From NCBI GenBank assembly GCA_003194485.1, contig PQXD01000001.1, positions 235,252 through 290,236 of the forward strand: a stretch of DNA of 54,985 nucleotides, given 5' to 3'. The position numbers were made by a program, and so were the translations under genes. This stretch comes from Deltaproteobacteria bacterium. GTDB taxonomy: Bacteria; Desulfobacterota; Dissulfuribacteria; Dissulfuribacterales; UBA3076. Each line of letters begins with the position of its first letter. Position 1 is the first letter of the stretch. Shown here piece by piece: positions 24,901 to 34,358 of this stretch. The notes under the pieces are model-generated. The model saw only the letters and a list, made by a program, of their open reading frames with translations, did no database searches and was not told where the DNA came from.

Positions 24901-25521
24901 TTAAACTGCCTGCAAAACTTTATAGTAGGCACCGTGCGCGCAGGCTCGACATAATATTTTGCCGTCTTTCTCTACTTCCCTGCAGTCCTGCACGTAGTCA
25001 CCACAGGACTCACAGCGCACCCTTCTGATAGGTCTTCCCGGCAGGTCAGAGGCAGGCACTTCTACTTCGACCTCCTGAACCTTGAAGAGCTCATCATCAT
25101 TCATCAGCTTATAGGCCTGTAATTGACGCCTGTACTTGTCTTCTATTTCCGGGCAGTACTTCCGCGAAAGCTCTCTTGACTCTTCTCTCGCAATTATCCT
25201 GTAGGCCTTACCGGTCTTCAGGTGCACAAAAGTCGCTGCCATTATCCCATAGTCCACCCATCTCAAAGAGCGTTTGCCAAGGGAGCATCCGGTAACAGAT
25301 TGTATGGCATCGCTGGCACACCGGTCAATTTCCACATAGACCATGAAAGATCTGCGGTCCTGCCCCCTTGGATCATCTATACCCAGGAGGCGCAATCCAA
25401 GGACGGCGAGGCGCACGCCAAGGACCTGGCCGGCGCACAAATGCCCATGCAGCCGGACCGATTCATCCAGGAGATCCTCAAAGGACCTTTCAGAAATTCT
25501 GGTCGTCGATTTCATCTTCAT
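24901..25521 (-). CDS. FmdE family protein with C-terminal zinc ribbon
   Basis: 206-aa protein. The FmdE domain (about residues 10-140) contains LHGHLCAGQVLGVRLAVLGLRLLG and CASDAIQSVTGCSLGKR. The C-terminus has a zinc-ribbon-like RCESCGDYV...ILCRACAHGAYY. FmdE was first described beside formylmethanofuran dehydrogenase, a molybdenum/tungsten enzyme, but many bacteria carry it without that enzyme and its activity is unknown. Pairing with a molybdopterin-binding protein supports a role in molybdenum-enzyme maturation. ATG 25521 or 25515 could be the start. Confidence 0.88.
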   Translation of the reverse strand: MKMKSTTRISERSFEDLLDESVRLHGHLCAGQVLGVRLAVLGLRLLGIDDPRGQDRRSFMVYVEIDRCASDAIQSVTGCSLGKRSLRWVDYGIMAATFVHLKTGKAYRIIAREESRELSRKYCPEIEDKYRRQLQAYKLMNDDELFKVQEVEVEVPASDLPGRPIRRVRCESCGDYVQDCREVEKDGKILCRACAHGAYYKVLQAV

Positions 25522-25704
25522 CTTTTATGCCTTGTTTGTGTCTGCATGTGATACAGAGGTTAGCTTTTAAAAAGCGGTTGTGTCAATAATGTTTTGGCCC
25601 GATATTGCCGTATTCCTCTATTTTTTATATACAGGGGAGGCTTCGGCGTATCAAGTATTACCGATCTACATGAGGTGATTATCCGCAAATATATTCAACT
25701 CTTC

Positions 25705-25733
25705 TTGACATAGCTATCCCTGACCATTAAAAA
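25705..25733 (+). promoter_or_regulatory. Promoter-like sequence directly ahead of hisI
   Basis: TTGACA (25705-25710), a 17-base gap and TAAAAA (25728-25733). The hisI ATG lies only eight bases after the -10 hexamer, so a transcript from here would have almost no leader. No ribosome-binding site precedes that ATG. Confidence 0.5.
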
Positions 25734-25741
25734 TCCGCTTC

Positions 25742-26128
25742 ATGGCAAATGCAAAAGATCTCTGCTTTGACAAGGGAAATGGCCTGCTCCCGGTGATAGC
25801 CCAGGACCATGAGACGGGTGAAGTGCTCATGCTGGCCTATATGAACAGGCAGGCATGGGAAAAGACTCTGGAGACAGGCAAGGTCCATTACTGGAGCCGT
25901 ACAAGGGACAAATTGTGGCTCAAGGGCGAGTCCTCCGGCCATGTTCAGTTACTGAAGGCCGCCTATGCGGACTGTGATCTGGATACAATACTTGTAAAGG
26001 TGGAACAATTGGGTGGTGCGGCCTGCCATAAAGGTTACAGGAGCTGCTTTTACCGGGAAGTCCGCGGAGAATCCCTGGTCATTATCGGAGAACCTGTTTT
26101 TGATCCCAAGGAGATTTACAAAAAGTGA
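25742..26128 (+). CDS. hisI: Phosphoribosyl-AMP cyclohydrolase
   Basis: 128-aa enzyme of histidine synthesis that opens the adenine ring of PR-AMP. The active-site segments [33 protein letters not shown], the metal-binding [15 protein letters not shown] and the [14 protein letters not shown] cysteines are all present. It is a stand-alone HisI without the HisE domain. Its stop overlaps the GTG start of hisG. The ATG at 25742 has no Shine-Dalgarno match, and a leaderless transcript is possible. Confidence 0.97.
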   Translation: MANAKDLCFDKGNGLLPVIAQDHETGEVLMLAYMNRQAWEKTLETGKVHYWSRTRDKLWLKGESSGHVQLLKAAYADCDLDTILVKVEQLGGAACHKGYRSCFYREVRGESLVIIGEPVFDPKEIYKK

Positions 26129-26997
26129 ACCAACTTAAGCTGGGTATCCCGAAAGGAAGTCTTGAAAAGGCAACAATTGAGCTCTTTGCAAAATCAGGGT
26201 GGCGTATAGATGTCCACCACAGGAGCTATTTTCCCAGTATAGATGATCCCGGTATCGCCTGCAGCATCTGCAGGGCCCAGGAGATGTCCCGTTATGTTGA
26301 GCAGGAAATCCTGGATGTCGGCATTACAGGCCGCGATTGGATCCTGGAGAATGACTCGGATGTAATAGTTGTAGCAGACCTGATATACTCCAAGGTAAGC
26401 AGACGCCGTGCCCGATGGGTCCTGGCAGTACCGGCGGATTCTCCTTATCGTTCTGTCAAGGACCTTGAGGGCAAGAAGATAGCCACAGAGCTTGTCAACT
26501 TCTCGAAGCGTTATTTTTCAGAACGGGGAGTAGACGTAAGTGTTGAGTTCTCATGGGGGGCCACAGAGGGCAAGATTGCCTCCGGGCTTGCAGATGCCAT
26601 TGTTGAGGTAACAGAGACCGGGAGCACCATCAAGGCCCACGGCCTGGTGATTATAGAAGAGCTGATGCAGTCGAATCCCCAGTTGATAGCCAACAAGCCG
26701 GCCTGGGAAGATCCCTGGAAAAGGAAGAAGATCGAACAGATATCCATGCTCCTGCAGAGTGCGTTGCGGGCGGATCGTCTCGTGGTGCTCAAGATGAATG
26801 TTCCCAAGGAAAAGCTGCAGCCGGTAGTGGATATACTGCCCAGCCTCAATGCCCCAACGGTTTCTACGCTGTATAAGCAGGAGTGGTGCTCCGTGGAGAC
26901 TGTAATAAACGAAGCCGAGGTCAGGGAGCTTATTCCACGGCTTATGGCTGCAGGTGCCCAGGGAATCATAGAACATTCCCTCAACAAAGTCCTTTAG
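26125..26997 (+). CDS. hisG: ATP phosphoribosyltransferase (long form)
   Basis: 290-aa first enzyme of histidine synthesis, joining ATP and PRPP. The catalytic part shows [21 protein letters not shown] and the PRPP loop region [17 protein letters not shown]. The C-terminal ACT-like regulatory domain (about residues 215-290, [25 protein letters not shown]) marks the long, histidine-inhibited form that does not need HisZ. GTG start within a GTGA overlap with hisI. The engB gene follows immediately. Confidence 0.97.
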   Translation: MNQLKLGIPKGSLEKATIELFAKSGWRIDVHHRSYFPSIDDPGIACSICRAQEMSRYVEQEILDVGITGRDWILENDSDVIVVADLIYSKVSRRRARWVLAVPADSPYRSVKDLEGKKIATELVNFSKRYFSERGVDVSVEFSWGATEGKIASGLADAIVEVTETGSTIKAHGLVIIEELMQSNPQLIANKPAWEDPWKRKKIEQISMLLQSALRADRLVVLKMNVPKEKLQPVVDILPSLNAPTVSTLYKQEWCSVETVINEAEVRELIPRLMAAGAQGIIEHSLNKVL

Positions 26998-27002
26998 ATC
27001 CG

Positions 27003-27596
27003 GTGACGGCCAGAATTACCAAGGCTGCTTTTGTTACGAGCGTTTTCAAGCCTTCACAATTTCCATTAACCGGTTTGCCGGAAGTGGCCTTTGCAGGCCG
27101 ATCCAATGCAGGGAAGTCATCTCTCCTGAATCGTATCCTGGGGAGGCACAATCTTGTAAAGGTCAGCTCGAGGCCCGGTTTCACCCGGTCCCTGAACTTC
27201 TTTCTTGTCAATGATTCCGTCTACTTCGTCGACCTGCCGGGCTACGGGTACGCAAAGGCCCCGAAACACGTACAGAGTAAGTGGCACAGGCTGGTAGAGG
27301 GCTATATCGAGACCAGAAAGCCTCTCAGCGGAGTGGTGTGCATATTTGACATGAGGCGGGTACCGGATCAGCTGGACCTGGACCTCTTGGACTATCTGCA
27401 TGCCCTGGGAAGGCATGTCTGGTTAGTCCTGAACAAGGCGGATAAGATCTCTCAACCCAAAAGACAGGGGCAGATACAGGCTATCCGCCGCCGGCTTCCC
27501 GGATTTATTGACAAACCCCTGATTATTTCCGCCCGCACAGGAGAGGGTGTTCAACTCCTGCTTGAAGCAATCTGGCTGTGGCTTGGTCTGGCGTAA
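27003..27596 (+). CDS. engB: Ribosome biogenesis GTPase YsxC/EngB
   Basis: 197-aa GTPase required for large-subunit ribosome assembly. G1 is GRSNAGKSS, the G2 Thr region is SRPGFTRSLNFF, G3 is DLPGYGYA, G4 is NKAD and G5 is ISARTGEG. The GTG at 27003 (VTARITKAAFVTS), five bases after the hisG stop, is chosen. The longer frame that starts at 26883 lies inside hisG and lacks family similarity. With hisI and hisG it forms a three-gene unit. Confidence 0.96.
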   Translation: MTARITKAAFVTSVFKPSQFPLTGLPEVAFAGRSNAGKSSLLNRILGRHNLVKVSSRPGFTRSLNFFLVNDSVYFVDLPGYGYAKAPKHVQSKWHRLVEGYIETRKPLSGVVCIFDMRRVPDQLDLDLLDYLHALGRHVWLVLNKADKISQPKRQGQIQAIRRRLPGFIDKPLIISARTGEGVQLLLEAIWLWLGLA

Positions 27597-27613
27597 TTTG
27601 AAATTTGAAATTG

Positions 27614-27677
27614 GAAATTAGAAATTTGGGAAAGATGAAACAAAAGCATGAAGGCCGGATTTCCAATTTCTAATTTC
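27614..27677. repeat. AT-rich inverted repeat between convergent engB and acpS
   Basis: GAAATTAGAAATT (27614-27626) pairs with AATTTCTAATTTC (27665-27677) across 38 bases. The left side has extra related units (GAAATTTGAAATTGG). Situated between two convergent genes, it may serve as a terminator region in both directions. Confidence 0.65.
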
Positions 27678-27703
27678 AACGTTCCGTGAACGCTTACACT
27701 AAT

Positions 27704-28081
27704 TTAAGCAGTAAGTATCACCACCGCAGTGGCATATTCTCCTTCATGCGAAAGGCTGACATGCCATGCGCCGGCTCCCATGTCCGTTGCCTTTTTTAAT
27801 GTCGGGCCGGAAAGGCGCAGTACGGGCCTCCCGGAAGGCTCATGGGTAACAGCTATCTGACGCCAGGTCACCCCGGATCTCATACCTGTGCCCAGGGCCT
27901 TGGAGCAGGCCTCTTTTGCGGCAAAACGGAGTGCGAGGTTCTGGGCCGGTTTTTTGTGCCTCAGACAGTAGGAGCATTCTTCACTGGTAAATACCCTGGA
28001 TAGAAATCTCTCGCCCCAACGGTTAACAGCCCTTTCGACCCTTGGGATATGAACCAGGTCTATTCCTAAGCCTATGATCAT
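27704..28081 (-). CDS. acpS: Holo-[acyl-carrier-protein] synthase
   Basis: 125-aa phosphopantetheinyl transferase that activates acyl carrier protein. The Mg-binding motifs GLGIDLVHIPRVERAV at the start and FAAKEACSKALGTGM (about residues 55-70) are intact, as is WHVSLSHEGEYATAVVIL at the end. It follows pdxJ by four bases, the same neighbourhood as pdxJ-acpS in many proteobacteria. Confidence 0.97.
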   Translation of the reverse strand: MIIGLGIDLVHIPRVERAVNRWGERFLSRVFTSEECSYCLRHKKPAQNLALRFAAKEACSKALGTGMRSGVTWRQIAVTHEPSGRPVLRLSGPTLKKATDMGAGAWHVSLSHEGEYATAVVILTA

Positions 28082-28085
28082 TAAA

Positions 28086-29255
28086 TCACTCTAAATAACC
28101 TTTTTTGACCAGAGAAAGCATCTCCCTTACAGCCCTTTCCATTCCCACAAAAACGGCACGTGATATTACGGCGTGCCCTATACTGAACTCCTGTATCTCA
28201 CTCACTGCCGCAAGCCTTGCGGTATTGCGATAGTTAAGCCCGTGACCTGCGTGGACACGAAGACCCAGGTCGCCGGCTGCTCTTGCCATAGTTACTATTT
28301 GTCCGAATTCCCTGTCTTCAGTCTCCGAGGAAGGGGCATCCGCGTATCGTCCGGTATGGATTTCTATGCAATCCGCTCCTGTCTGTTTTGCCGCCTCAAT
28401 CTGCTTTTGCTCCGGATCAACAAAAAGGCTAACCGGTATGCCTGCATCGTGCAGCCGGGTTACAGCTTTGTCCAGGTGTTTTTCAAGATTTACTACATCC
28501 AGTCCTCCCTCTGTCGTGATCTCTTCACGATTTTCCGGCACGAGGGTGACTATGTCGGGCTTAATATCAACGGCTATTCCTATCATTTCATCTGTCGCGG
28601 CCATTTCCAAAGTAAGCCTTGTCTTTACGGTCTGCCTGAGTAACCTGACATCCCTGTCCTGGATATGACGGCGATCTTCCCGCAGGTGGACGACGATACC
28701 GTCGGCGCCTGCGATCTCAACTATTCCGGCGGCAGTAACCGGGTCCGGTTCCGTGATTCCTCTTGCCTGCCTGATTGTAGCTACGTGGTCAACATTGATA
28801 CAGAGATCCGCCATTGTTTTCTCCTTATACAAAGTGTCTGATAATGCCTGCTCCATACGTGTCATGCGTTCTGCCTCAGCCTGGCCCAATTCGTGATCTT
28901 CTCCCAGGAGATGAAGAAGGCCGTGTATCAATAACGCCTCAAGTCTCTGCTCCAGGTTAATGCCCGCATTCGCGGCCTCGCGCCTTGCAGTATCTATTGA
29001 TATTACTATATCGCCAAGCAGGTCATTCCCGGGCTGCGGGAGATCTGCTCCCTGCTGCCCGAATGAAATGACATTGGTAGGGCAGGGCCTTTTCAACCAT
29101 AGCTTATTGAGGCGCGCCATCTCGGCATCATCTACAAGAAGGATGCTGAGCTCTGCGTCAGGTCGTTCGATGGACCTCAAGAGTATTTCAGCCGCACGCC
29201 TGAAGCGGATCAGGGGCAGTAATTTTGAATATGTTTGCCTGATCAGGACTGTCAC
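28086..29255 (-). CDS. ybeY-pdxJ: In-frame fusion of endoribonuclease YbeY and pyridoxine 5'-phosphate synthase PdxJ
   Basis: 389 aa. Residues 1-147 are YbeY, which acts in 16S rRNA 3' maturation and ribosome quality control, with the zinc motif [14 protein letters not shown]. Residues 148-389 are PdxJ, which condenses amino-acetone phosphate with DXP to pyridoxine phosphate: [40 protein letters not shown] and GHGLNYRNT. Both halves have full family length. The PdxJ half begins at an internal ATG (28814) preceded by AAGGAG at good distance, so free PdxJ is probably also made. A TAA lies in another phase at the junction, so loss of one base could have joined two genes. The start overlaps phoH by four bases. 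Confidence 0.85.
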   Translation of the reverse strand: MTVLIRQTYSKLLPLIRFRRAAEILLRSIERPDAELSILLVDDAEMARLNKLWLKRPCPTNVISFGQQGADLPQPGNDLLGDIVISIDTARREAANAGINLEQRLEALLIHGLLHLLGEDHELGQAEAERMTRMEQALSDTLYKEKTMADLCINVDHVATIRQARGITEPDPVTAAGIVEIAGADGIVVHLREDRRHIQDRDVRLLRQTVKTRLTLEMAATDEMIGIAVDIKPDIVTLVPENREEITTEGGLDVVNLEKHLDKAVTRLHDAGIPVSLFVDPEQKQIEAAKQTGADCIEIHTGRYADAPSSETEDREFGQIVTMARAAGDLGLRVHAGHGLNYRNTARLAAVSEIQEFSIGHAVISRAVFVGMERAVREMLSLVKKGYLE

Positions 29256-30226
29256 TCAACTCTTTGCCCTTCTTCTTCATAGGCCTGGATAATCCGTCGC
29301 ACAAGCCTATGTCTTACTACGTCCTGTTTGGAGAAATTAATAAAAGCTATGCCATCTATGCCTTGCAGGATATCCCTTGCCTCCAGGAGACCGGATCCGC
29401 GCTTTTCCGGGAGGTCAATCTGCGTGATATCCCCGGTAATTACAGCCTTTGAGTCGTAACCCAACCTGGTGAGAAACATCTTCATCTGTTCAGACGTGGT
29501 GTTTTGGGCCTCATCCAGGATAGTAAAGGCATCGTTCAATGTCCTGCCCCGCATGAAGGCAAGCGGAGCGATCTCGATGACCCCGCGGTCCAGAAGCCGC
29601 GAGACCTTTTCAAAGGAGAGCATATCGTACAGGGCATCATAAAGCGGCCTCAGGTAAGGATTCACCTTTTCCGCAAGGTCGCCTGGCAGAAAGCCGAGCT
29701 TCTCTCCGGCTTCAACGGCCGGCCTTGCCAGTATAATTCTGGCCACCTTTTCCTTGATAAGGGCCGAGACGGCCATGGCCATGGCCAGATAAGTCTTGCC
29801 GGTCCCGGCGGGGCCGATTCCAAAGACTATGTCGTTTGTCCGCATGGCCTCAACGTAAAGCTTTTGTGCCAGGCTCTTCGGCGTGACGAGTCTCTTTCCG
29901 GAATTTACGCACAGGTTGTCCAGAAAAATATCTCTGAGGTGAGCCCTTGGATCTGAGCTGAGGATTCGGATAGCAAACTCCACGTCATTTGAATGGAGCG
30001 GGTAGCCCTGTTTGATGAGTTCATAAAGCTGGGAGCAGGTACGGTTCGCAAGGTCCGCTCCTATAGGATCACCCGTGATGGTGATCTGGTTTCCTTTGAC
30101 ATGTATGGTGACCTTTAAGAGATCTTCGATGATCTTGAGATTTCTCCCCTGTTCTCCATAAAGGCTTAAAGCCAGTGAATTATCATCAAAGTATAGCTGC
30201 CGTGGGTGATGGGAAACCTTTTTCAT
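29252..30226 (-). CDS. PhoH-like ATPase
   Basis: 324-aa cytosolic ATPase. The N-terminal KH-like part ([23 protein letters not shown]) is followed by Walker [16 protein letters not shown], Walker [24 protein letters not shown] and the [10 protein letters not shown] motif. PhoH proteins are putative RNA helicase/nuclease-linked ATPases, and in many genomes the gene precedes ybeY, as here. Stops and starts overlap with both neighbours, indicating a tight operon with the 582-aa gene and ybeY-pdxJ. Confidence 0.94.
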   Translation of the reverse strand: MKKVSHHPRQLYFDDNSLALSLYGEQGRNLKIIEDLLKVTIHVKGNQITITGDPIGADLANRTCSQLYELIKQGYPLHSNDVEFAIRILSSDPRAHLRDIFLDNLCVNSGKRLVTPKSLAQKLYVEAMRTNDIVFGIGPAGTGKTYLAMAMAVSALIKEKVARIILARPAVEAGEKLGFLPGDLAEKVNPYLRPLYDALYDMLSFEKVSRLLDRGVIEIAPLAFMRGRTLNDAFTILDEAQNTTSEQMKMFLTRLGYDSKAVITGDITQIDLPEKRGSGLLEARDILQGIDGIAFINFSKQDVVRHRLVRRIIQAYEEEGQRVE

Positions 30227-31971
30227 ATATCTCCGAGGGCCCTGTCATATAATTTTCCTACACCATATTCCTTTCTCCTCAGGAACTTCTCCCATGGCGG
30301 GCCGATAATCTGCATCTCAGGGTGTTCCTTTTGGACCTCAAGGGCTATCTTCATCTCCATCGTACAGCCGGTGCTGTAAGTAGCGTCTTTCCCTATCCAC
30401 TCGGGCGGTATCTTTTCATCCATGAGCTCAAAGGCCTTTTCAATGTCGTCTACGGTCTGGAACCTCCATGTGTCTATCAGCCCGCTCCTCTGCACAATCT
30501 CCCACATATACATAATATCATCGGCGTCCATGCCTGGCTCAAAGTGTTCAGCCGGGTTTATCACTACCACCCCTTCCTGCCTCTCGCGAAGGTAATCCAC
30601 AAACACTTTAAGTATCTTTTTTGCAGTCTCCAGCTGGTGCGGTATGCTTCCAACAATAGCGCTGTAGAATACTATGGTCTTGCCCAGGCGCTTTTTTGTC
30701 CTCAGATCGTTGATCATGGCTGCGGCCTTGGTCCTCAGATCCGCCTCTGAAAAACGTATGATCTTTGGATGACGCAGTTTTTCCCTGAGCACGAGTTTGC
30801 CGGGTTTTTTACAAACCATGGACAGTGCGTCTCTGGTGAACCGGAAGCGTGACCTGACAAAGCACTCGGCATCTTCCGCACTGCGGCTGATTACTATATC
30901 AGCTTCTTTGAATGCCCTGGCAAATGTTACCGATGTAAGAAGTGGATTAAAGTGTTCTTGCGTCCCATCTGAGATAACGTATAATGTTTTATCGCTTTTA
31001 AGTTTTTCCAGCAGTTCCTTCTTTGATATGTTTGGATCAGCAATAATCTCCGCCCCTGACAGCATCTCTTGAAGATAGGGATCTTCCGCTACGTCATTTA
31101 ATGTGATCAGGTCGTAGCAGAAGGCCTTTTTGACAGACAGTATCACATTGATTCCCATACGTATCAGGATTTGTATCATGGCAAGATCAAGCAGTATCTC
31201 TCCTGCAGAGACTCCCATCCATAGCATATACCGTCTTTCTCCGGAACGGCCCCATTCTTTGAATATGTTTTTCAGCCATATCCAGCCCGAACCTTCTATT
31301 GGAGCCTTCATCATGGAGCGGAGTGCATCTGATGTTACCCGTTTTTCACTGGTCCAGAGTTCCGGATAGCCGGACAGGGCCATGAGACGGCGAAATTGCA
31401 GGAGGTGTATTCCAAAGCTTACCTCATCCAGCGGGGTATCTTCCTGCAGTTCCAGTCCACTGGGATCATTGAAGGCCTCCTTAAAGCTCTTTGACTTCAG
31501 GAGCTGGCATATTCTGCGATTTTTGGTCTCCTTGATTTTGGCCAGCGGGCGGTCAATCTCGCTGACCCTGATGAATATCTGGAGCAGCCTTTTTTCGAGT
31601 CTTGACGGGAGCATCACCAGCGAGGCGGTCTCGCGCCTGAACTTCATTCCCAGAAGGCTGAGCAGAAACTTTTGCTTGTAGGTGTCTTTCACCACCGAAC
31701 GTACCAGGGGCTCAAGTCGTTCCCACACCTTTATATAGGCAAAGGTAAGCGGATCTCCTCCTTTTTTTTCAATAATAGTCTTGAAGATTTTGTCGGAACA
31801 CGGGTAATAGTAGGGCTCTTCATCCAGCAGCACCATAAATCTCAACTGTTCCGGTGAAGCGACCTCTCTGGGGAATGCCTCATAGGCAAGATGGTTTTCA
31901 GTATAGAAGTTCGCAATCCAGGCATCTTTTTCAGGATCTAAACCAGAGAAGGACGCTGATGTCCGGTCCAT
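30223..31971 (-). CDS. Unknown 582-aa protein, possibly with ARMT1/DUF89-like fold
   Basis: Not confidently recognised. The first 200 residues are helical with no clear motif. The C-terminal part (about 290-460) has features reminiscent of the DUF89/ARMT1 metal-dependent phosphatase family: a [23 protein letters not shown] segment, [20 protein letters not shown] and alternating beta-alpha pattern. The family's usual SDNAGE signature is not exact. No signal peptide or membrane helix is visible. Its stop overlaps the phoH start by four bases, so it is co-translated with phoH and ybeY-pdxJ. Function unknown. Confidence 0.6.
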   Translation of the reverse strand: MDRTSASFSGLDPEKDAWIANFYTENHLAYEAFPREVASPEQLRFMVLLDEEPYYYPCSDKIFKTIIEKKGGDPLTFAYIKVWERLEPLVRSVVKDTYKQKFLLSLLGMKFRRETASLVMLPSRLEKRLLQIFIRVSEIDRPLAKIKETKNRRICQLLKSKSFKEAFNDPSGLELQEDTPLDEVSFGIHLLQFRRLMALSGYPELWTSEKRVTSDALRSMMKAPIEGSGWIWLKNIFKEWGRSGERRYMLWMGVSAGEILLDLAMIQILIRMGINVILSVKKAFCYDLITLNDVAEDPYLQEMLSGAEIIADPNISKKELLEKLKSDKTLYVISDGTQEHFNPLLTSVTFARAFKEADIVISRSAEDAECFVRSRFRFTRDALSMVCKKPGKLVLREKLRHPKIIRFSEADLRTKAAAMINDLRTKKRLGKTIVFYSAIVGSIPHQLETAKKILKVFVDYLRERQEGVVVINPAEHFEPGMDADDIMYMWEIVQRSGLIDTWRFQTVDDIEKAFELMDEKIPPEWIGKDATYSTGCTMEMKIALEVQKEHPEMQIIGPPWEKFLRRKEYGVGKLYDRALGDI

Positions 31972-31992
31972 GGGTCAGTCTGAAGCGCCTCC

Positions 31993-32925
31993 TTAAAACA
32001 TCCTTTTCTTGATAAAGATATATACTGTTGTCCCGGATAACAGGAAGGACAGCCCCATTGTCAGGGCAAAGGCAAAAGGTGAGTCTTGAAAAGGAAGGGC
32101 GATGTTCATGCCGTAGATACTTGCAACCAGTGTGGGTAACATGAGAACGATGGTAACAGCGGTCAAGAATTTCATTACTATATTGAGATTGTTAGAGATT
32201 ATGGAGGCAAATGCATCCATCATCCCGCTCAGGATGTCACTGAAGATCTTGGCCATTTCTATGGCCTGCCGGTTTTCGATCTGGGCATCTTCCAGTATGT
32301 CTTCGTTTTCCTCGTCTACACGTAAGTAACGACCGCTCTGAAGCCGGGCCATTACTAAGTCATTGGCCCTAAGACTCGTGTTGAAGTAAACCAAACTCTT
32401 TTCAAGGTTTAAGAGTTTTAGGAGTTCTTTGTTACGGACTGACCGGTGAAGCTCTTCCTCGTATTCATTGGTCAGTCTGTCTATGAGCCTGAGATGTCTT
32501 AAATAGGCATTTGCCACCCTGAGAAATATATTAAATACAAACCGGACGTGATCTTCGAGCAGACGTTTGGCCCATCTGGATTCCATGAGCCCTTCAAAAA
32601 TCGGGGTCTCCTTGAGACAGATCGTTATTATGATCCGGCCTGTAACAATGATGCCCAATGGAATGGTCTCGTAGCGGACCATGTCCCCTTCGTGGCGCGG
32701 GTCCGGGATCTTTATGATGATCAAGAAATGATCTTCCTCCCGCTCTATCCGGGATGTCTCTTCCTCATCGAGCGGATATCTCAGGAACTCCGGGAGTATG
32801 CCCAGTTCATTCTGGATCCTGTCCAGTTCCTCAGGGGTAGGAGCCACCAGATTTATCCAGCTGCCCTGTTTGATATCAGAGCAACGCTCTACACCTTCAT
32901 TATTTGGCCGAAAAACAGTAATCAC
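31993..32925 (-). CDS. CorA-family magnesium/divalent cation transporter
   Basis: About 310-aa inner-membrane channel. A large cytoplasmic alpha/beta domain and a long stalk helix (LLNLEKSLVYFNTSLRANDLVMARLQ) precede two C-terminal helices, with the family signature YGMN in SIYGMNIALPF between them. The GTG at 32925 (VITVFRPNNEG) is chosen because the upstream extension to 33129 is unrelated to CorA and would make the protein too long. Related to the CorA subgroup of Firmicutes and Desulfobacterota. It is the first gene of the minus-strand block and is divergent from the ABC permeases. Confidence 0.9.
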   Translation of the reverse strand: MITVFRPNNEGVERCSDIKQGSWINLVAPTPEELDRIQNELGILPEFLRYPLDEEETSRIEREEDHFLIIIKIPDPRHEGDMVRYETIPLGIIVTGRIIITICLKETPIFEGLMESRWAKRLLEDHVRFVFNIFLRVANAYLRHLRLIDRLTNEYEEELHRSVRNKELLKLLNLEKSLVYFNTSLRANDLVMARLQSGRYLRVDEENEDILEDAQIENRQAIEMAKIFSDILSGMMDAFASIISNNLNIVMKFLTAVTIVLMLPTLVASIYGMNIALPFQDSPFAFALTMGLSFLLSGTTVYIFIKKRMF

Positions 32926-33202
32926 CTGAAAAAGCTCTTTCTCAAAAGCGAATAAAAGAAGACCCTGATTCCGCTGAAAATACCCCGTCTGCCGCGTTGC
33001 TTCGATTTCTTCGTCCGCTTCTGCATTGCGCGCAGAACAGATTATTGCAAGGAAAATAACCATCTGGTTATCGGTTATCTTTGAAATGAGAGCCGGTCGC
33101 TTTTTACCAATAGATGCAGAGACAGTCAAGAGTCATCGACTTTGCGCACAACATTTTATTGAGCCACCTGTTGCGGTGCAATCAACGGCTGTACCGGAAA
33201 AA

Positions 33203-33232
33203 TTGACGATATTGCAACAAATAAATTATAAA
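33203..33232 (+). promoter_or_regulatory. Probable sigma-70 promoter for the dppBC-like genes
   Basis: TTGACG (33203-33208), 18-base spacing and TATAAA (33227-33232). The leader of about 115 bases contains a perfect 8-bp hairpin, CGGCCAGG (33252-33259) with CCTGGCCG (33277-33284). It is the only good promoter found between corA and the first permease gene. Confidence 0.6.
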
Positions 33233-33352
33233 GATGGATCAGCAGAACAGTCGGCCAGGGAACTCGACAGGTTATTCCTGGCCGGAAGGAGTCGGACCGC
33301 CATCGTGTCTATTAATGGATTATCCGGATGTTTAATATGATCGTTTTCTGAT

Positions 33353-34351
33353 ATGGCAATGTTCTCGTATTTACTCAAAAAAATCATTATCCTTGTGCCC
33401 ACCTTTCTGGGCATAACCCTCATATCTTTTATGGTGATGCACCTGGCCCCTGGAGAGCCCATGAGCCTGCAGGCCGACTTTAATCCCAAGATGACCCCTG
33501 AGATGAGGGAGCGTCTGAGGGCCCAGTACGGCCTGGACCGGCCTTTGCACATACAGTACTGGCAATGGCTTAAGGGACTTGCCGTGCTGGATCTGGGGCG
33601 GTCCTTTGCCCCGGACAGGAGACCCGTTTGGGACAAAATCAAGGAACGGCTACCGGTTACGCTGCTCATAAACGTCCTGGCAATAGGCTTGATACTTGTA
33701 GTTGCTGTCCCCCTGGGTGTGGCTGCTGCCGTGCGCCATAACAGCATGTTTGACCAGGTCAGCGCGGTCTTTGTCTTTATTGCCTATGCCGCCCCGGCTT
33801 TCTGGGTGGCCCTGCTCCTTATGCTCTACTTTGGAGTGCATCTGGGGTGGCTGCCCATCTCAGGTCTTCACAGCCTTATGGGGTATGAACAGATGCCGGT
33901 TTGGGAAAAGCTGCTGGACTGGTGCCGTCACCTAATACTGCCGGTGCTGGTATCTGCTCTGGGTGGACTTGCAGGACTGTCACGCTATACCAGATCCTCA
34001 ATGCTTGAGGTCTTAAGGCAGGACTATATCACTACTGCAAGGGCAAAGGGTCTGCCGGAGAGAAAGGTGATCTACCGGCATGCCCTGAGAAACGCCCTCC
34101 TGCCCTTAATAACCATCCTGGGTCTTTCTATCCCGGGCCTCATCGGTGGCAGCGTGATCTTTGAATCCATCTTTGCAATACCGGGAGTAGGTCAGCTCAT
34201 GTGGACCAGCGTTATGGCCAGGGACTATCCCCTGCTCATGGGGAACCTGGTCATAGTATCCATACTGACATTACTCGGAAACCAGTTGGCCGATATCGGC
34301 TATGCCCTGGCAGACCCGAGAATCCGTACAGGCATTCATATGGAGGATTGA
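33353..34351 (+). CDS. ABC transporter permease, peptide/nickel type (DppB-like)
   Basis: 332-aa inner-membrane permease. TM1 lies in LLKKIIILVPTFLGITLISFMVMHLAPGEP, typical of DppB/OppB. Further helices follow, and the ATPase-contact EAA loop is RQDYITTARAKGLPERKVIYRHALRNALLPLITILGL. The end, GQLMWTSVMARDYPLLMGNLVIVSILTLLGNQLADIGYALADPRIR, is also family-typical. Substrate (oligopeptide, dipeptide or nickel) cannot be told. It is followed by a DppC-type partner, but no solute-binding protein or ATPase gene lies nearby. Confidence 0.94.
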   Translation: MAMFSYLLKKIIILVPTFLGITLISFMVMHLAPGEPMSLQADFNPKMTPEMRERLRAQYGLDRPLHIQYWQWLKGLAVLDLGRSFAPDRRPVWDKIKERLPVTLLINVLAIGLILVVAVPLGVAAAVRHNSMFDQVSAVFVFIAYAAPAFWVALLLMLYFGVHLGWLPISGLHSLMGYEQMPVWEKLLDWCRHLILPVLVSALGGLAGLSRYTRSSMLEVLRQDYITTARAKGLPERKVIYRHALRNALLPLITILGLSIPGLIGGSVIFESIFAIPGVGQLMWTSVMARDYPLLMGNLVIVSILTLLGNQLADIGYALADPRIRTGIHMED

Positions 34352-34358
34352 GGGATTG

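Noticed and set aside
33026-33340. Plus-strand 104-codon frame upstream of the DppB-like gene
   Set aside because: It overlaps the antisense extension of corA, has no similarity or ribosome-binding site, and ends just before the permease; probably chance.
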